64,000 bases of DNA from Semisulcospira habei (lineage: Eukaryota; Mollusca; Gastropoda; Semisulcospiridae): NCBI GenBank assembly GCA_036245525.1, contig BTPG01000006.1, positions 72,621,526 to 72,685,525 on the forward strand, given 5' to 3'. The translations under genes and the position numbers were made by a program. Shown piece by piece: positions 20,446 to 31,908 of this stretch (within the stretch, counting starts at the first letter, position 1; every line of letters starts with the position of its first letter). Below the pieces are notes generated by a model. It searched no databases, was not told where the DNA came from, and saw only the letters and a list, made by a program, of their open reading frames with translations.

Positions 20446-20533
20446 TTAACCCTTTGTCTGTCGCAGTTTTAGTCGTGAAGAATCCTGCAGGAATCATCGC
20501 GACAATAACAGCTGCCAACAGCCAAAGGGTTAA
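20446..20533. repeat. Palindromic element with TTAACCCTTTG ends (C4)
   Basis: The outer words are TTTAACCCTTTGTCTGTCG on the left and CAGCCAAAGGGTTAA on the right. The centre AATCCTGCAGGAAT is a palindrome. Confidence 0.7.
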
Positions 20534-20597
20534 CACAACATGCGAAAAAAATACCAACAAAGGAAAAATACACTTTGGAATAACAATGACACCACAG

Positions 20598-20735
20598 TTT
20601 TAATGCTTTGCCTGTCAGTAGCACTTTTTGTTATGATGATTCCTGCATGCTTAGGAATAACAATGACAAAACAGTTGTAACCCTTTGGGAATCATCGTGT
20701 CAAAATGCGCTACTGACAGCCACAGGATTAACTGT
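20598..20735. repeat. Palindromic element of family C with extra centre (C5)
   Basis: Outer arms GCCTGTCAGTAGCACTTTTT and AAAATGCGCTACTGACAGCC pair. The centre is about 60 bp longer than in other copies and contains another AACCCTTTGGGAATCAT segment, as if a second copy had inserted. Confidence 0.55.
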
Positions 20736-21162
20736 CTTGTCCTTGTTACAGTATATTTCAAAGCACAGTTTCTTCATTTGTTGGTTAAGTATAATGCCAT
20801 TTACACACTTGATAGTCTTTCATCTGGATTATGTTACATAAGCACATGATTTGATAAAAAAAATTATGACGCCATTTATGTAGCTTCCAGGCAATTGTTT
20901 TAAAATGTCAAATCTGGTACACAATGTGAAAAAGGAAAATCAATGAGGAATAAAATTCTAAGACAAACTATGATAAAATATAAGGACACAAACACACTGT
21001 ACACAAGGGAGTGTAAAACTTGGTCTATAGAAGCAAAAACTTTGACCTGTTTACCTCTTATACAAAAACATACTTGGTCTTATGTACCATTTCACATTTT
21101 ACTTGAAAGGAATAAATCTAAAAGTAAAATAACACCACTGAGCACCCAGCCACAAATATGTT

Positions 21163-21240
21163 TAACCCTTTGACTCCCAAAACTGAATGACTTTCATTCT
21201 ATAGAAGGGAAGTCATTCAGTTCTGGGAGTAAGAAGGTGA
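21163..21240. repeat. Palindromic element, family F (F2)
   Basis: AAAACTGAATGACTTTC and GGAAGTCATTCAGTTCT pair, with TTAACCCTTTGACTCCC on the outside left. Compared with 7895-7978, AACTAAATGACTTCC has become AACTGAATGACTTTC; the A-to-G change is matched on the opposite arm. Confidence 0.65.
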
Positions 21241-21311
21241 ACAGTACTTGCATGCTCAAGGGGTTAAAATACCTCTCTAAAATGAACACACTTTGATTTG
21301 TTGTATCTCAA

Positions 21312-21967
21312 TCAGAAAGAAGATGGAGAAAATGCGTTCATTTCCGCTCGAGATGCCTTCACTTTGTTATTAGGGCCATGTAGCCACCCAATGACTTGTT
21401 TGGTGATTGGCAGTTTTTCCATGCGTTCTGCTGAGGCAATGGGGTTGAAGGGAGGGGGCATATTGGTCAGGCTGGACTTTTTGTTTCCCGTCTGCAATCT
21501 CTCCAACTGTCCGCTGTCACGTTCAACTACTTCTTTGCCACTGCTATCACCCTCGTCTTCACCTTTCTCCTCCGACAAACCAGCCAAACTGTGAGAGGCC
21601 GCCGACGAGATCAGTGCATTAAAGCTGCACTGCTTGATAAGAGCGAAAGTTTTGGAAGGGGAACTGGCATTAGGGTTGGAGTTACTAGTTTGCGACTGCA
21701 GCTGCTGTGATGTGACGGCCAGCTGGTCGAGTGTGGATGGCCTGTGCTCGCCAGCCTGTGACCGCTGACCGAAGGACTGGAATTCATTGTGGAAAGTAGA
21801 GAGGATGATGTTGCTACTATATTGGGGGTGGGTGTCATAGCGCAGCACCGCACTGTTGTAGTCTGAATTAGCAGAGGGGAGAAAACCTTGTCCATCAGGT
21901 TTAGTGGCAGTGATGGCCCCCGTTGCCAGCCGCATGTCATCCTTGGTCATGTCCAGTTTCTGCTGCG
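21312..21967 (-). CDS. Unidentified gene, coding exon 3 (last)
   Basis: After two bases that finish a split codon, the exon reads QQKLDMTKDDMRLATGAI and continues for about 218 residues to a stop at 21312-21314. The sequence is hydrophilic, rich in Ser, Gln, Asn and Pro, with an acidic patch (SEEKGEDEGDSS) and a basic C-terminus ending MNAFSPSSF. There is no transmembrane segment or known catalytic motif, so it is probably an intrinsically disordered regulatory or scaffold protein; that is inference. The acceptor is TTCTGTTGTGCAG on the minus strand. The family is not recognised. Confidence 0.7.
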
Positions 21968-22338
21968 CTGCACAACAGAAATGTCAAATCTGTCAATGAC
22001 ATGTTTCACGAACCTCAAATGAAATAGTTCAGACTGACAGAACAAAATATACACGTTTCTGATATTTATCTTTTCTCCAGAAAGGATCCCAGATGCAAAA
22101 CAGGCTATATTTTATTAATCAATTTTACGTTAAAACAGTTCAGATGTTGGTGTACTCAGATGCTGGCATACATACAGCCAGTTCAGTAAATCAGACACTA
22201 TAATTATTAACAACACCTCAAGAAACAGCATGATGCAATAAGATGAGAACCACTCTACACTAAACTACAGGTTTCGAATATAAACCTGAAAAAAAAAACC
22301 TACTCTGAGGATGTAAAAATGGGACTAACATCTGATCT

Positions 22339-22406
22339 ACAAGCAAAGGGCAAAGATTCTCATGAGCCACTATTGCAGCAGGGTCTTATGAGAACCTCTA
22401 CTGCAG
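22339..22406. repeat. AGGCATAGAT-family palindrome (B7)
   Basis: GGCAAAGATTCTCATGAGCC on the left and GTCTTATGAGAACCTCTACT on the right form an imperfect stem. It lies in the short intron of the minus-strand gene. Confidence 0.55.
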
Positions 22407-22459
22407 AGAGCTTCTGATGCACCATATTCTTCCATACTTTATTGTGTAGAGCAACTTAC

Positions 22460-22683
22460 TTGATGTAACAGATGGCTGTTTGATGACTGGCTGCGAAGAG
22501 CACCGTTTTAATGGTGCGGTGACAAACAGGGGCTTTCCAATGTTGGCAGTGTCTGGAGGCATGGCCAGGGGGGTTGCGAGATTATCGTCGTAATGTGTGC
22601 CTCTGCCCATCAGCCCGAACACGCCAATTGGTGATCCAGTGCCAGGAAGCTCCTTGGACATGGTGAAGTATTGAAATCTTGGC
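22460..22683 (-). CDS. Unidentified gene, coding exon 2
   Basis: On the minus strand the acceptor TTGTTGTGTGTGACAG precedes G|CCA AGA TTT, and the donor is A|GTAAGT. The frame gives PRFQYFTMSKELPGTGSPIG and later FVTAPLKRCSSQPVIKQPSV. One base completes the codon begun in exon 1 and one base is left for exon 3; both joins keep the frame. The KRCSSQP stretch resembles a basic phosphorylation-type site, but no named domain is seen. Confidence 0.72.
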
Positions 22684-23042
22684 CTGTCACACACAACAAA
22701 TAAATGCTATGAAATGATCCATTTGACAAAATCATATCTGCCACACACACAACAAAAGCTGTGCATGCAATGAGCCATGTACATCATAGTTTGCTTAAAT
22801 TTTAAATTACATCATCCCTTAAGCGGACATCTGGGCCATTTTCTACAAGGACGTATTTCTCAATTTGCTTTTGCATTCTTTATCGACGCCATCTAGCTGA
22901 AGATGAAGATGGATGCATTCTGACATTGCAGTTGGACAGGGCCTGCCAAAGGTGTACCTGTATCAGCACTTTAAACCCTTTCTCTACCACTGGTCGCAGA
23001 TGGTTTTTCTGAAATCTTTAATTCCACGCCAAAGAGACTCAT

Positions 23043-23386
23043 ACTTACTTACTTACGCCTGTCACCCCTACCCGGGTATAGGCCGTCGACGAGAGACCTC
23101 CAGCAACTCCTGTCCTGTGCTTCTCCTTCGATTCTACTCCAGGTGGTTCCCAGTCTCTTGATGTCTGCTTGGAGGTCTCGACGCCAGGAGTTTCTCGGCC
23201 TACCTCTTTTCCTCTTTCCCTGGGGGTTCCATGACAATGCCTGCCTAGTGATACTGGAAGCTGGCTTTCTCAGACTGTGACCGATCCATCCCCATCTTCT
23301 TCGCCCAATTTCATTCTCTGCTGTTATCTGCTCTGTTCTCTCCCAGAGTCTGACGTTGCTGATCTTCTCTGGCCAGTGGATTTTCA
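23043..23386 (-). mobile_element. 5'-truncated RTE retrotransposon copy with 12-bp target duplication
   Basis: On the minus strand this reads [19 protein letters not shown], then [15 protein letters not shown] and [14 protein letters not shown], ending in a (GTAA)n tail (ACTTACTTACTTACG on the plus strand). It is nearly identical to the 3' end of the element at 47.7-51.07 kb. The host word AAAGAGACTCAT is present at 23031-23042 and 23387-23398, a perfect 12-bp target-site duplication. The insertion splits an AGGCATAGAT-family palindrome whose remaining part is 23399-23519. Confidence 0.85.
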
Positions 23387-23428
23387 AAAGAGACTCATCC
23401 ATGCATGGAATTTGGACACGAACTGGTG

Positions 23429-23499
23429 TCAGCAAGCGGTATAGATCCATATGAGCCCCCGCGAATGCGGGGGCTCATGGGGACCTATGCCTCTTGTAT
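23429..23499. repeat. AGGCATAGAT-family palindrome (B8), host of an RTE insertion
   Basis: CAGCAAGCGGTATAGATCC, then ATGAGCCCCCGC, pairs with GCGGGGGCTCATGGGG and ACCTATGCCTCTTG. The right outer end AAGGGGTTAA is at 23510-23519. The left outer part (AAACCCTTTCTCTACCACTG) lies at 22974, on the far side of the RTE insert. Confidence 0.7.
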
Positions 23500-24492
23500 G
23501 GCACAGTATAAGGGGTTAAAATGCACACACTGAATGACACTATTTAACGTTCACAGTTTTCAAATTGCAGATGCCACAGGGAAAATGATGGATGCCGTCA
23601 TTTTGTTAGGCCTGTAAACTTCTAAAGCAAAGTAAACTGCACAATACTGTCAACTGTGATCAAATGAATAAACTCACACACGAAAATAATGGTCCTAAAC
23701 ACATAACCTTTTGTGTAAAACAGTCATCCTCATAGTACAAGTACCGTGCGTCTGATGCAATCAGCTTTCCATGATGCAACCGACATGTGAAAGATAAACA
23801 GTGCCCACAAGACTCAAAAGAAATCAGCCTCCTAACACTGGCTAAAAAACTACAGCAAACAGATACCAAGAACAGCCTGCAAACATACCTTGTAACCTAC
23901 AACATTTGATGAAATCAGCTATGCATGCAGCAGTCAAGTGCAAAATCTGCTTTATCAGTTTAAAGCATGTACATGTGCTGATTTCATGGATTACAAAGAT
24001 AAGTCTCTGTATGACTTTGGTAAACCCACTAATAGTGTAGCAATGACACAGCTATTTTTTTTATCAACAAATGTTACATAACATAGGTCACTTGTTAATG
24101 CTGACAGGGTCAACTTCACTAAACATGAGGAAAATCTACCAATGTGGTTCTACCCAGCCTGATTCCACCCATATGAAAACCCATCCCCACAGGATTTTTG
24201 CCACCATGATTCCACCCAATTTCTCAGTCTTGTGCAAAGCATCATGTCACATCATGCTCAGGGATGTGAGTGACGAAGGATGAAAGTAAATCAGCATGTG
24301 TGGCAGATTTCCAAATCACGCTGGCCAATAAGACTTTGAAACATGGGTAGATTCACACCTGTGAGAATCTTCTCTGTGTGGTTTCATGCCTGTGTGGATT
24401 CGAACTGGGTGGATTTTTGTTTCAAAATGGTGAAAATGACCCCTTCAGCCGCACTGATAGTGATCATCACACCAGATCCCTGCCAAAACAAT

Positions 24493-24592
24493 TGGGGCCT
24501 GACGAGTGGTGCTTTGACTAAATGCAAATCCACTGTGCCACCGCGTCCACTAGCTCAATTCAAAATACAAGGGAGGAAACGAAAGGCACGCA
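24493..24592 (+). repeat. Inverted flanking arm, left
   Basis: GCCTGACGAGTGGTGCTTTG, CTAAATGCAAATCC, GTCCACTAGCTCAATT and GAAAGGCACGC occur in this order, and in inverted order at 29376-29491. About 4.8 kb lies between, including a LINE. This may be the terminal repeat of a larger element. Confidence 0.6.
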
Positions 24593-25499
24593 AAGCGGCG
24601 AAGCACTGTGATTCCAGAGCAGTTTTCAACCCTCGTGGCAACCATCCACCTAAAACCTCGAACTGAACAAACTCTGTAGATATTTTTCCACAAATCTGTA
24701 CCAACCTTGTTGGCCGATCAAAACTGATAGTTTAGTATCAAGGCTTTTTGCACAGTCAAGCATCATTTTAGCAGACATCCATGTGTTGGGTTTTAGATAT
24801 GGCCAGAAATACACCTCATGCTCATTTTTCACTGGTTTATGTAAATTAGCATATCCTATGAAATTAAAAAAAGAGTGCATCTTAAGACACAGATCCATGG
24901 TCCGTTCGGCCACCTGATCGGATGTCCGACGGGATTGAGCGCTCCACGTTCCCGTATTGCCTGACCCGCATACATACCACAGCCTGTGGTCAACAGATGA
25001 AACTCAAAAAACTTACGTTCAGTTTCAGGTTTAACTTGGTACATTATCAGGAACAGGGCCTGAGTGGATTCCGGTGCCCGATTCCTCATTCATTGGTCCT
25101 TGTACTGTTTCAGTGAACAGTCCCACAAAACACTACGATCATGATATAATAATTCAATCAGAGCCGATGTTTGCTCACGCGAAATCGCCACCACTTTTTT
25201 TAGACTGTGAGAGGGGTGTACGCGAAACTCACAATGTGATTAGTCATCTGATGCCAGCCGTCAGACTCTTGAGGGATAAAAGTAGCGCCAGCCTCAACTC
25301 GTCCTGCAGCCCGCGCGATCCGATCGTGACAGTCAGAAATCTGATGGTTGCCCTGGAAACCCATCAGATCGCGCACAGTCGCACGACACGACACGAACTG
25401 ACGGTGGATCGTGGCCTTTACCTTCGACATGAACATGCACGCAGCAATCGCTTTAGGTATGTATTCCCCCCGCCCAAAAAGCCCTACTTTAATGGAGTC

Positions 25500-28400
25500 A
25501 GGTTTAAACAGATCAGGTCGCTCCCCTACCACACTGCTCACACACACACCGACACACACACCCTACTGCACCCTCGTCCCATCTTTCTCTTGCCTGTCCA
25601 CACAAACAAACATGCTCATCAGATACACACGCCAACAACTGCTATCTCTCAGTGCCGCCAACAGTGTTGCAAATGCCTTATGTGGCATCCGGTGGCGAAA
25701 GAGGCCGCAGGGGTGGAATTAGCAGAAGGCACGACTCACCACCACACCCACACACTTCTTCCCCTTTTTCTATGTCCTTCCACCCCTTCCGCCTCCCCAT
25801 CCCTTCCTTCTTCTCCCATTTCTTCTCCCGTCTTCCCCACCTACCGCTCCCTGCTCTCCTCGGCCGCCTCCTCCCCTCACCCCCTCCTCCTCCGCCTGCT
25901 TTTTCCTCCTTGTCCCCTCCTCCCCCTTTCTCCTCCGCTTCACCCTCCCCCTCGCTCTTCCTCATCTTTTCCTACTCTCCTTCCTCCCCCTTTCCCCTCG
26001 CCCTCCTCTCACATCCTCTTTCTTGCCTGAATCTCCTTCCCTGTCTTTTCCTCCTCCCCACTCCCCCCCCCTCCCTCATCTTTCCCCCCTCCATCCTCTT
26101 TTCCCCCTACCCACCCTCCTCCTCCTTTGTCCTATTCTTCGTCCATTTCTTCTTCCTCTTCCTCCTCCGTCTCACCCAACCTAAAACTGTGTCTGTTCAA
26201 TGCACAGTCTGTCTGCAAAGATGGCAAAGCCGACGTGATTTCAGATTTCATTCTAGACAATGACCTAGATGTTGTCGTGATCACCGAAACGTGGCTCCGC
26301 TCAGCTGGCGATGAACACATCATCGCCAGCGTCACTCCGAGTGGCTACCGCCTGGCCACATTCCCGCACGCTTCCCGAGGGGGTGGCATTGCCATCATCT
26401 ACAGGGACTGTCTCTCCGCTCACCTCTCCTTCTCTCAGTCTCTCCCTTTTGCTCATCCCTCCTTTTTGAATCTGTCGAGGCCGTAGCAACACTCCCTGGC
26501 CAGTCCCTCATTTTCTCATGCATCTATCGCCCCCCTCCAAGCTCACAAAACAAATTCACAAACTCCATGTTCCTCACCGAGTTTGACCTCCTCCTCGACC
26601 ACTACAACACACGTCCCAGAAAACACATCCTTCTTGGCGACTTTAACTTCCACTTCGACAAACCCGACCACCCTGACACAAAACGCCTTTGCACTCACTT
26701 TCAAACCACAATCTTACACATCACCAAACCCACCCACCGACTAGGCCACACCCTCGACTGGATCATCACCCGCACCTCCGATCAACTCTTTCTCGACTCT
26801 GACACCTCCTCTGTGCTCTAACCACCTCGCTATTCTTGTCTCCCTCAACCTACCTCCCCCGAAAAAAACCCAAGCTCCTTGTCTCTCGTCGCGAACTAAA
26901 ATCCGTCGACCGAGAGAGCTTCTTCGATGAAGATGTCGACCTTCTCCTGGACCCCGCCTCCTCTCCTGATCTTGCATCCCATTTCGACTCCTCCCTTCGA
27001 AAACTTCATGCACCTGTCACCACCTGCTCCATACCCAACCGACCCCCCTCCCCCTGGCTCACTGACGACATAGCTGAGGCCAAGCGCGAGCGCGGACAAG
27101 CGGAACACCGCTGGCGCTCATCTGACCTCACCGTTCACAGACAGATCTTCCAAACAACTAGATCCAAAGTCTGCAGAATGATCTCCGACTCCAAACGTGA
27201 GCACCTTCAAAACAAAATCCTGGAATCCACTTCTTCCAAAACCCTCTACGCTACCATGAACACACTCCTAGGCATTTCTAAAGACTCTCCTCTCCCCAAC
27301 ACACACAGCAAAGAAGAACTCCCGTCCGCCTTTTCCACCTATTTCTCCGACAAAATCCAAACTCTGTGCAACACACTCGACACTCTGCCTTCTCCGCCTT
27401 GCCCTCCCGACACCCCCTTTTCCGGCACCCCCCTCTCGTCCTTCCGGCCCGTCTCTCAGTACGAAGTCCTCAAGACCATAAAGTCCATGCCTCTCAAAAC
27501 CTGCGAACTAGACCCTCTCCCAGCTTCTCTCTACCGGGACGGCCTTCCAAAACTTCTGCCATTCATTACCGACATCATCAACACATCTCTAGAGAACGGC
27601 TCCGTCCCTGATATTTTCAAGTCCGCCATATTCCGTCCTCTCCTCAAAAAACACAACCTCGACCCAAACGAACTCAAAAACTATCGCCCAGTCTCCAATC
27701 TCTCTTTCCTGTCCAAGCTTCTTGAGAAGGTCGTTCTCAACCAGCTCAACCTCCACCTCGCCGACAACAACCTCCTCAGTCCCTTCCAGTCTGCCTATCG
27801 CAAACATCACAGCACTGAAACAGCCCTTCTACATATCTTAAACGACCTGCTTTTCTCCACCGACTCGGGCAACATCTCCCTTCTTACGCTACTTGACCTC
27901 TCTGCCGCCTTCAACACTATAGACCACTCTATCCTCCTCCACCGCCTTCACCACTCCTTTGGCATCACCGACTCTGCTTACTCCTGGTTTCTCTCCTACC
28001 TCTCCGACAGACAGCAGTCCGTCACCATCGACGGCGTCTCCTCTATCCCAGTCACGCTCTCCTGCGGAGTTCCACAGGGGTCCGTCCTGGGCCCGGTCCT
28101 TTTCACTCTCTACACCTCTCCCCTGTCCAACACCATCCAGTCTCACCTCATACACCACCACCTCTACGCTGATGACTCAACTACTAGACAAAGACAAACT
28201 CAACAACACTCAGTCACTACCGACTCGCACGGCCGACTGCTATGAAGATGTGAATAACTGGATGACAGCAAACAAGCTTAAACTGAACGACGACAAAACG
28301 GAAGCCATGCTGGTAAGCACTCACCAGAAACTTTCCCAGCTCCCTCCACCTTCAACTCAATAGCACCCCATCTCCCTCTCCGACTCGGCCAAAAACCTCG

Positions 28401-29187
28401 GCATTATCCTCGATTCCTCTTTCCATGACCAGCTTCGTCTCCGCCACGGCCCAAGCATGCTACTTCCACCTCCGCCGCATCAGTCAGATCAGAAAATACC
28501 TCACTACCGAAGCCGCCACCAAACTTGCTGTCTCTCTCATCCTATCTCGCATCGACTACTGCAACTCTCTCCTTTCCGGCCTCCCTCACTCCATCACTTT
28601 CACTCTCCAGCGCGTCCAGAACAACGCTGCCCGCCTCATCCTCAGAAAGAAAAAATCCGACCACATCACTCCCCTGCTCAAACTCCTTCACTGGCTTCCC
28701 ACCCCCCAACGCATCCAATACAAGATTCTGTCTCTCTGCTACAAATCCCTGAACAACTGCGCTCCCGCCCATCTCTTAAACTTACTTCACCCCTACACTC
28801 CTCCCCGCTCCCTCTGCTCCGCCTCCGACCCTCTCCGCCTCCACATCCCCCGCACCAAACTCAGCATTTCGGCCCCCGCTCCTTCTCCTTCTCAATATAC
28901 GGTCCATCCACCTGGAACACTCTCCCACTCTCTCTCCGTCAGAAACACTCTCTTTCCTCCTTTCATTCCGCCCTCAAAACTCACCTCTTTCAACAGTTCT
29001 AGCACTATATCACAACACTCCCCACCCCAAGCTGAAGCAGACTGTCGTAATGTATTTCACTATTTGTGGTACGTGAGTCATTGTCTAAAGCGTGCGCATG
29101 CGTGCACGAGTTGTGAGTGCGCGCTTAGAGTTATAATTATTATAAGATAAGCGCATTATAAATACCGTAATTATTATTATTATTATA
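25500..29187 (+). mobile_element. CR1/L2-like non-LTR retrotransposon, broken
   Basis: The 3' end is clear: AAGCGCATTATAAATACCG then (TTA)n to about 29187. The 5' end is not. A pyrimidine-rich, almost purely C/T stretch at 25736-26150 precedes the endonuclease, and the start near 25500 is an estimate. No ORF1 domain was recognised. The sense strand is C-rich throughout, unlike the flanks. It sits in the same 8-kb intron as the RTE fragment, in opposite orientation to the host gene. Confidence 0.7.
26127..29002 (+). pseudogene. Endonuclease/reverse transcriptase ORF2 of the CR1/L2-like LINE, with frameshifts
   Basis: In order: an APE endonuclease (LKLCLFNAQSVCKDGKADVI; VVITETWLRS; ILLGDFNFHFD; LDWIITR), a linker, then reverse transcriptase (LKNYRPVSNLSFLSKLLEKV; FQSAYRKHHSTETALLHILN; LLDLSAAFNTIDHSILLHRL; GVPQGSVLGPVLFTLYTSPL; YADDS at 28165-28176) and a C-terminal part ending LPLSLRQKHSLSSFHSALKT. 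Frames change near 26460, 26820, 26870, 28177, 28360 and 28860, so it cannot be translated. The FNTIDH and YADD boxes and the C-terminal LSLR-SLSSFKS-ALK motif point to the CR1/L2 group; the exact clade is not assigned. Confidence 0.85.
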
Positions 29188-29375
29188 AACACTGCTCAGC
29201 TGTCAATAACCATTTGAGTAATTCGCTTGACTTTATAGTAAACACCACAAAAACTAGCGGATGCACAGCATTGCTGAGTGGCCTCTTTCTCGGCACTCTA
29301 CTAAAGGGTTTAACGTTGACCTCTAGATGTTGAGAAAGAGATCCGGGATACTTCTGGTCACAGCAAAAATTTCGC

Positions 29376-29491
29376 GCGTGCCTTTCATTTCCTCCTTGTA
29401 TTTTAAATTGAGCTAGTGGACGCAGTGGTGCGCACCGCACCCGGTGGCGTAGCGGATTTGCATTTAGTCAAAGCACCACTCGTCAGGCTCC
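29376..29491 (-). repeat. Inverted flanking arm, right
   Basis: This is the inverted partner of 24493-24592, with an extra GGTGCGGTGCGCACCACTG-like insert in the middle. Confidence 0.6.
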
Positions 29492-29530
29492 TATGGCCTA
29501 AACTACACAACCCCAGCCAGGTTCTTCCAT

Positions 29531-29600
29531 CTGCAAGAAACACGGATTCTCACTAGCCCCTGTAGTTGTAGGGCCTCATGAGAATGTATTCTTCTTGCTG
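29531..29600. repeat. AGGCATAGAT-family palindrome (B9)
   Basis: GCAAGAAACACGGATTCTCA and TGAGAATGTATTCTTCTTGC pair around AGCCCCTGTAGTTGTAGGGCC. Confidence 0.6.
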
Positions 29601-30124
29601 ATTTATAAACTGTCCATTTAGATTATCAGCAAAATGCGGTGTTGGAGGTTCAACGATCCCACAGAGTAGGTCAATGCTATTCTTGTCAGCAGCAAAAATA
29701 GGCTAAAAGTTCACGGCTATGTCACTGTCTGAAAACGCAAGGGGTGAAACTTGTCTGAGATAAACAGCTAATACAACATGAGGGAGGAGGGGGTAGAGGA
29801 TATGAGGGTAGGGTGGGGGAGAGAAGTCGTTTGGCGCAACCATTGAGCGTACATATATAATGGGCGCAACGCATGGCAGGTGCCTGCAGGTTACGCCTAC
29901 GTGACGCCGCCATGTGCTCTATGTGCCCACATGCTACCTGCTCTAGCTCAGTGATGTTCCACTTTGGGTTGTAGGGCCTAATGGTACAGCAACGTCCTGC
30001 CATGTTAATATCGGCCGAAAGTGAGACGAACTATCTCAAAATCAAATATGTAGTGTAATGTTCATTTACACAAGCAATCTACACTTTTTATTAACCATTT
30101 TAACTCAACACCCTACAGCAGAAG

Positions 30125-30224
30125 ATTGATTGACAATGATACCTCAAAGGTAGTGCCAGATTAGCTGGGCGCCACCAGGTGCCAAGCTAATCTGGCACTA
30201 CCCTTGAATTATCATAGTCAATCC
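30125..30224. repeat. Family A palindrome (A7)
   Basis: This copy uses GGTAGTGCCAGATTAGCT and its complement AGCTAATCTGGCACTACC; the common copies have GGTGGTGCCAGAATAGCT. Two positions differ from the family and both arms agree. Confidence 0.7.
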
Positions 30225-30654
30225 ACCTCCTGCAACTTGTACATAGTCGTTAGTAACACTTCTAAAATTTGGGAAATGCACCTGTGACTGAGGCTAGAAG
30301 GGTTAAACGGAAAACCACGATGATAATAAATTACCCCAATTTTTTTTTTAGTATGATAAAAAATAGACGTACTGTACGGTAGTCCTGGGCACGTACATAT
30401 TGCACGATCCAACCCAACCGCAACAAATCCATTTAAGCAAAAGCGTAAGATATTATTAACACATTCGACAGGTGCTGCATCAGTTTTCTTTTTTTATCCA
30501 GCCACAGCTTGTCTCAAATGAGTTAATATTATTGAGAATATTCATGGATACAGTCAAAAATAAGTTCTCACTGCAACAACAACCAAAAAAAATTATCAGC
30601 TGCAGAAAATCCTATCATTACATAAACACAAAATAATTTAAATAAGAAACTTAC

Positions 30655-30704
30655 TTGCATCGCATGGAGCTGATTGCTAGTGATTTCACTCGGGTCATCG
30701 GCAT
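30655..30704 (-). CDS. Unidentified gene, first coding exon
   Basis: On the minus strand the ATG at 30704 begins MPMTRVKSLAISSMRC and ends with AA before the donor GTAAGT, so the split codon AA|G gives lysine with exon 2. An in-frame TAA lies 12 bases upstream of the ATG, which makes this the true start if the exon extends upstream without another intron. A competing frame through the same exon would not keep phase with exon 2. The intron to exon 2 is almost 8 kb and full of retrotransposons. Confidence 0.6.
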
Positions 30705-31908
30705 TTTCCTTTGCCTTTAATGAAACTACTATCTGTAGCTTGCTTACTGGCTGAACATTGAACACCACCACGTATAGTACACTTATCTCCCGATGTATAC
30801 TGTTGGCTGCCCCAACTGACCTGGTCAACTGATGCTTTCACTGTTTAGGAGCATTGTCGACTGAAATGTTACATCGGCAATATAAACTTTAAATCGACAC
30901 AGTAGCCCATTTGTTCTAACAAAGACACAACTGGTTAAAGAAATTTCTCAGACCGGTCACACCTCTGACCTTGGCCCTTTCAAATGACACAGGGATTACT
31001 TTCATTTAAAGAGCCAACTGTAGAAAACATCGACGTGAATCACCGTTTCACAATGGTTGTCTCTCTCTCTATTCGCTGCGCTCTGAAAGGGAAAACAGCC
31101 GTGACAAAAGAGAGATTCTCAGGAAGAGCTTACGTTATAATAGATACGGCTCACAAATACACCCCTAAATCAAGGCGACCAGACCCTTTTGTAAACACCA
31201 TCTGTCAAGTCAGCAGGCACTGAAGACAAAGGAAACAAAACTCCCCAGGAACGAAACACACCGCTAAACAAAAGCCGATCATGATCAAGATTCGTATGCA
31301 AGATGAGACCAGTCGCAATCTATGATGAATGTCAGCAAGTCGTGTCTGCAGTAAATATGACAAAACGCCGAGTCAAAATCAGCGTCTTGTAAACCCTTTG
31401 ACTATACAGTATGCGCCTGCGGCTAGGTGTGCCAGCAGCTGCTACTCGGCTAGGTTACGTACTTTGCAAATAAAGAACGTGCTTCTGTGTTTACCGAGAA
31501 CTGTGAAAGAAACAGGATTAAGATTAACCTGAATGTAAAACCTGATCATTTCGGCAAAAGAGCGCCTACCATATCCGGGTGCCATCCAGGTACAACTGAG
31601 CACCAAACGGCTCAGTCACGATCACAGTTGTCAGAATGACTAGGCTAGGCAATGTGCCTACATCACCACAGACGGTTCAAAGCTAGTTCAATGGTTGTGC
31701 CTCATTGGCTTGGCGAAGTTAAACAGGTACTATTCTTGATCTTTAATGTGTCACAGTGATTACAATGTCTAATTAGCTTGACATCTCAAGGAAACCAAAC
31801 TAATCAGGCCCTACCCTTCGGTTTTAATTCTTGACGCAAACCCCTTAGAATGACAGACAACAGAAAAGTTAGTATAAACTATAATTACAATGTAACCTCT
31901 GTGAGAAT

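Larger units (their letters stand above)
15381..21311. other. Space between two convergent genes: palindromes and simple repeats
   Basis: No exon could be supported in this 5.9 kb. It holds palindromes of families A, B, C, E and F, listed separately, and two poly-G runs at 16823-16846 and 16863-16883. A fragment at 16743-16797 (GAGATGGCCTTAGTTGCCTG, GGCGTTAAACCCAAATAACT) recurs at 32945-32997 and looks like a SINE end. The part nearest 21311 presumably includes the 3' untranslated region of the minus-strand gene, whose poly(A) site I cannot fix. Confidence 0.5.

Noticed and set aside
25678..25965. Gly/Glu/Arg-rich open frame on the minus strand
   Set aside because: It is the complement of a C/T-only tract and has no sequence complexity; an artefact of composition.
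30568..30828. Longer open frame through exon 1 of the minus-strand gene (ending SNQLHAMQ)
   Set aside because: This frame does not keep phase with the downstream exon at 22683, while the MPMTRVKSLA frame does.
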